This document shows, piece by piece, positions 63,561 through 64,000 of a DNA stretch of 64,000 nucleotides; position 1 is the stretch's first letter, and every line of letters starts with the position of its first letter. This DNA comes from Gorsachius magnificus (Eukaryota; Chordata; Aves; Pelecaniformes; Ardeidae): assembly GCA_034008185.1 (NCBI GenBank), contig CM067081.1:106649265-106713264 (forward strand). The letters run 5' to 3'. Made by a program: the position numbers and the translations under genes. The notes under the pieces are model-generated. The model was not told where the DNA came from. It did no database searches and saw only the letters and a program-made list of their open reading frames with translations.

Positions 63561-64000
63561 AAGACCCACCTGTTCTTTTGGTTTTCCCACCAAAGGAGTA
63601 AACAGATACCTGATGGTTGAACCAGAGACATCAAAAAGCTTGGGGGGTGGGGGGGTGGGAGGTAGGGAGAGAGGCAATCCTACTTATACTGGCTAATCAG
63701 TGGGATTTTTTTTTTGATGACTGAACACCTTGAATGAAGGATATTTATCTATTCTTCCATAAACACACTGAAGCATTCACATGCACACACTCCTACATTT
63801 GATTAAAGCTCAGGTTAGAACTTTAATACACTGAAATGAATTAATGCAAGAAGTGAGCTTGTATATTGTGGTATAAAGTATTTCTAAGTAGTAAGTTTTC
63901 CCTCAGGAATAAATTGAAAGTACTGGATTATATAAAAGAGATAAAACACCCTGAGGGTCATGAAAGAGAATAGGAAGATTTTCCTTAATGTAAGGATGGA
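63561..64000. other. Sequence to window end, nothing recognised
   Basis: It contains a G-rich run at about 63642-63657 and otherwise AT-rich sequence. No feature was recognised. Confidence 0.5.

Overview
The window looks like a gene-poor, AT-rich stretch of a bird nuclear genome. The main evidence is its repeats. CR1 LINE copies occur throughout, several ending in the diagnostic ATTCTATG-type 3' tail, together with avian endogenous-retrovirus LTRs of two or three families. One LTR family occurs four times; two of its copies are bounded by perfect 5-bp target-site duplications. The repeat families suggest a neoavian bird, possibly a passerine, but this is inference from memory of the families. 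I found no convincing host exon, tRNA, rRNA, CRISPR array or bacterial-style operon. The long reading frames lie in repeats, and every non-repeat reading frame of at least 60 codons is short and resembles no protein I recognise.

Layout. 1-64 is the end of a minus-strand LTR, followed by a 3 x 23 bp tandem repeat. 3321-3917 is a solo LTR with TSD gtaca. GC-richer unassigned patches lie at about 5395-5720 and 6999-7440. 7776-9085 is an old, broken minus-strand CR1. 10618-10712 resembles an ancient MIR/CORE-type SINE. 16266-16658 is a CR1 3' end, followed by a different 1-kb LTR (about 16788-17818) with a primer-binding-site-like sequence just after it. 23590-26773 is the centrepiece: a 3.2-kb CR1 retaining almost all of ORF2 (AP endonuclease plus reverse transcriptase), with two in-frame stops and one frameshift.

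The right half has minus-strand CR1 pieces at 29980-30466 and 33191-34145, a minus-strand LTR at 35652-36237, an unassigned GC-rich island at 39460-39960, and a CR1 3' end at 46021-46702. It continues with a second solo LTR at 47205-47765 (TSD tgagt), an LTR-containing retroviral fragment around 59041-59883, and CR1 tails at 60662-60912 and 63250-63560. The remainder is AT-rich, apparently unique sequence with a few microsatellites.

Nothing here works together as a pathway. The biology is retrotransposition: CR1 copies inserted by target-primed reverse transcription and mostly 5'-truncated, and ERV insertions reduced to solo LTRs by recombination. The LTR family keeps a recognisable promoter (CRE palindrome plus TATA box), so these are the likeliest sequences here to have regulatory effects. 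I did not find a convincing new biological system.
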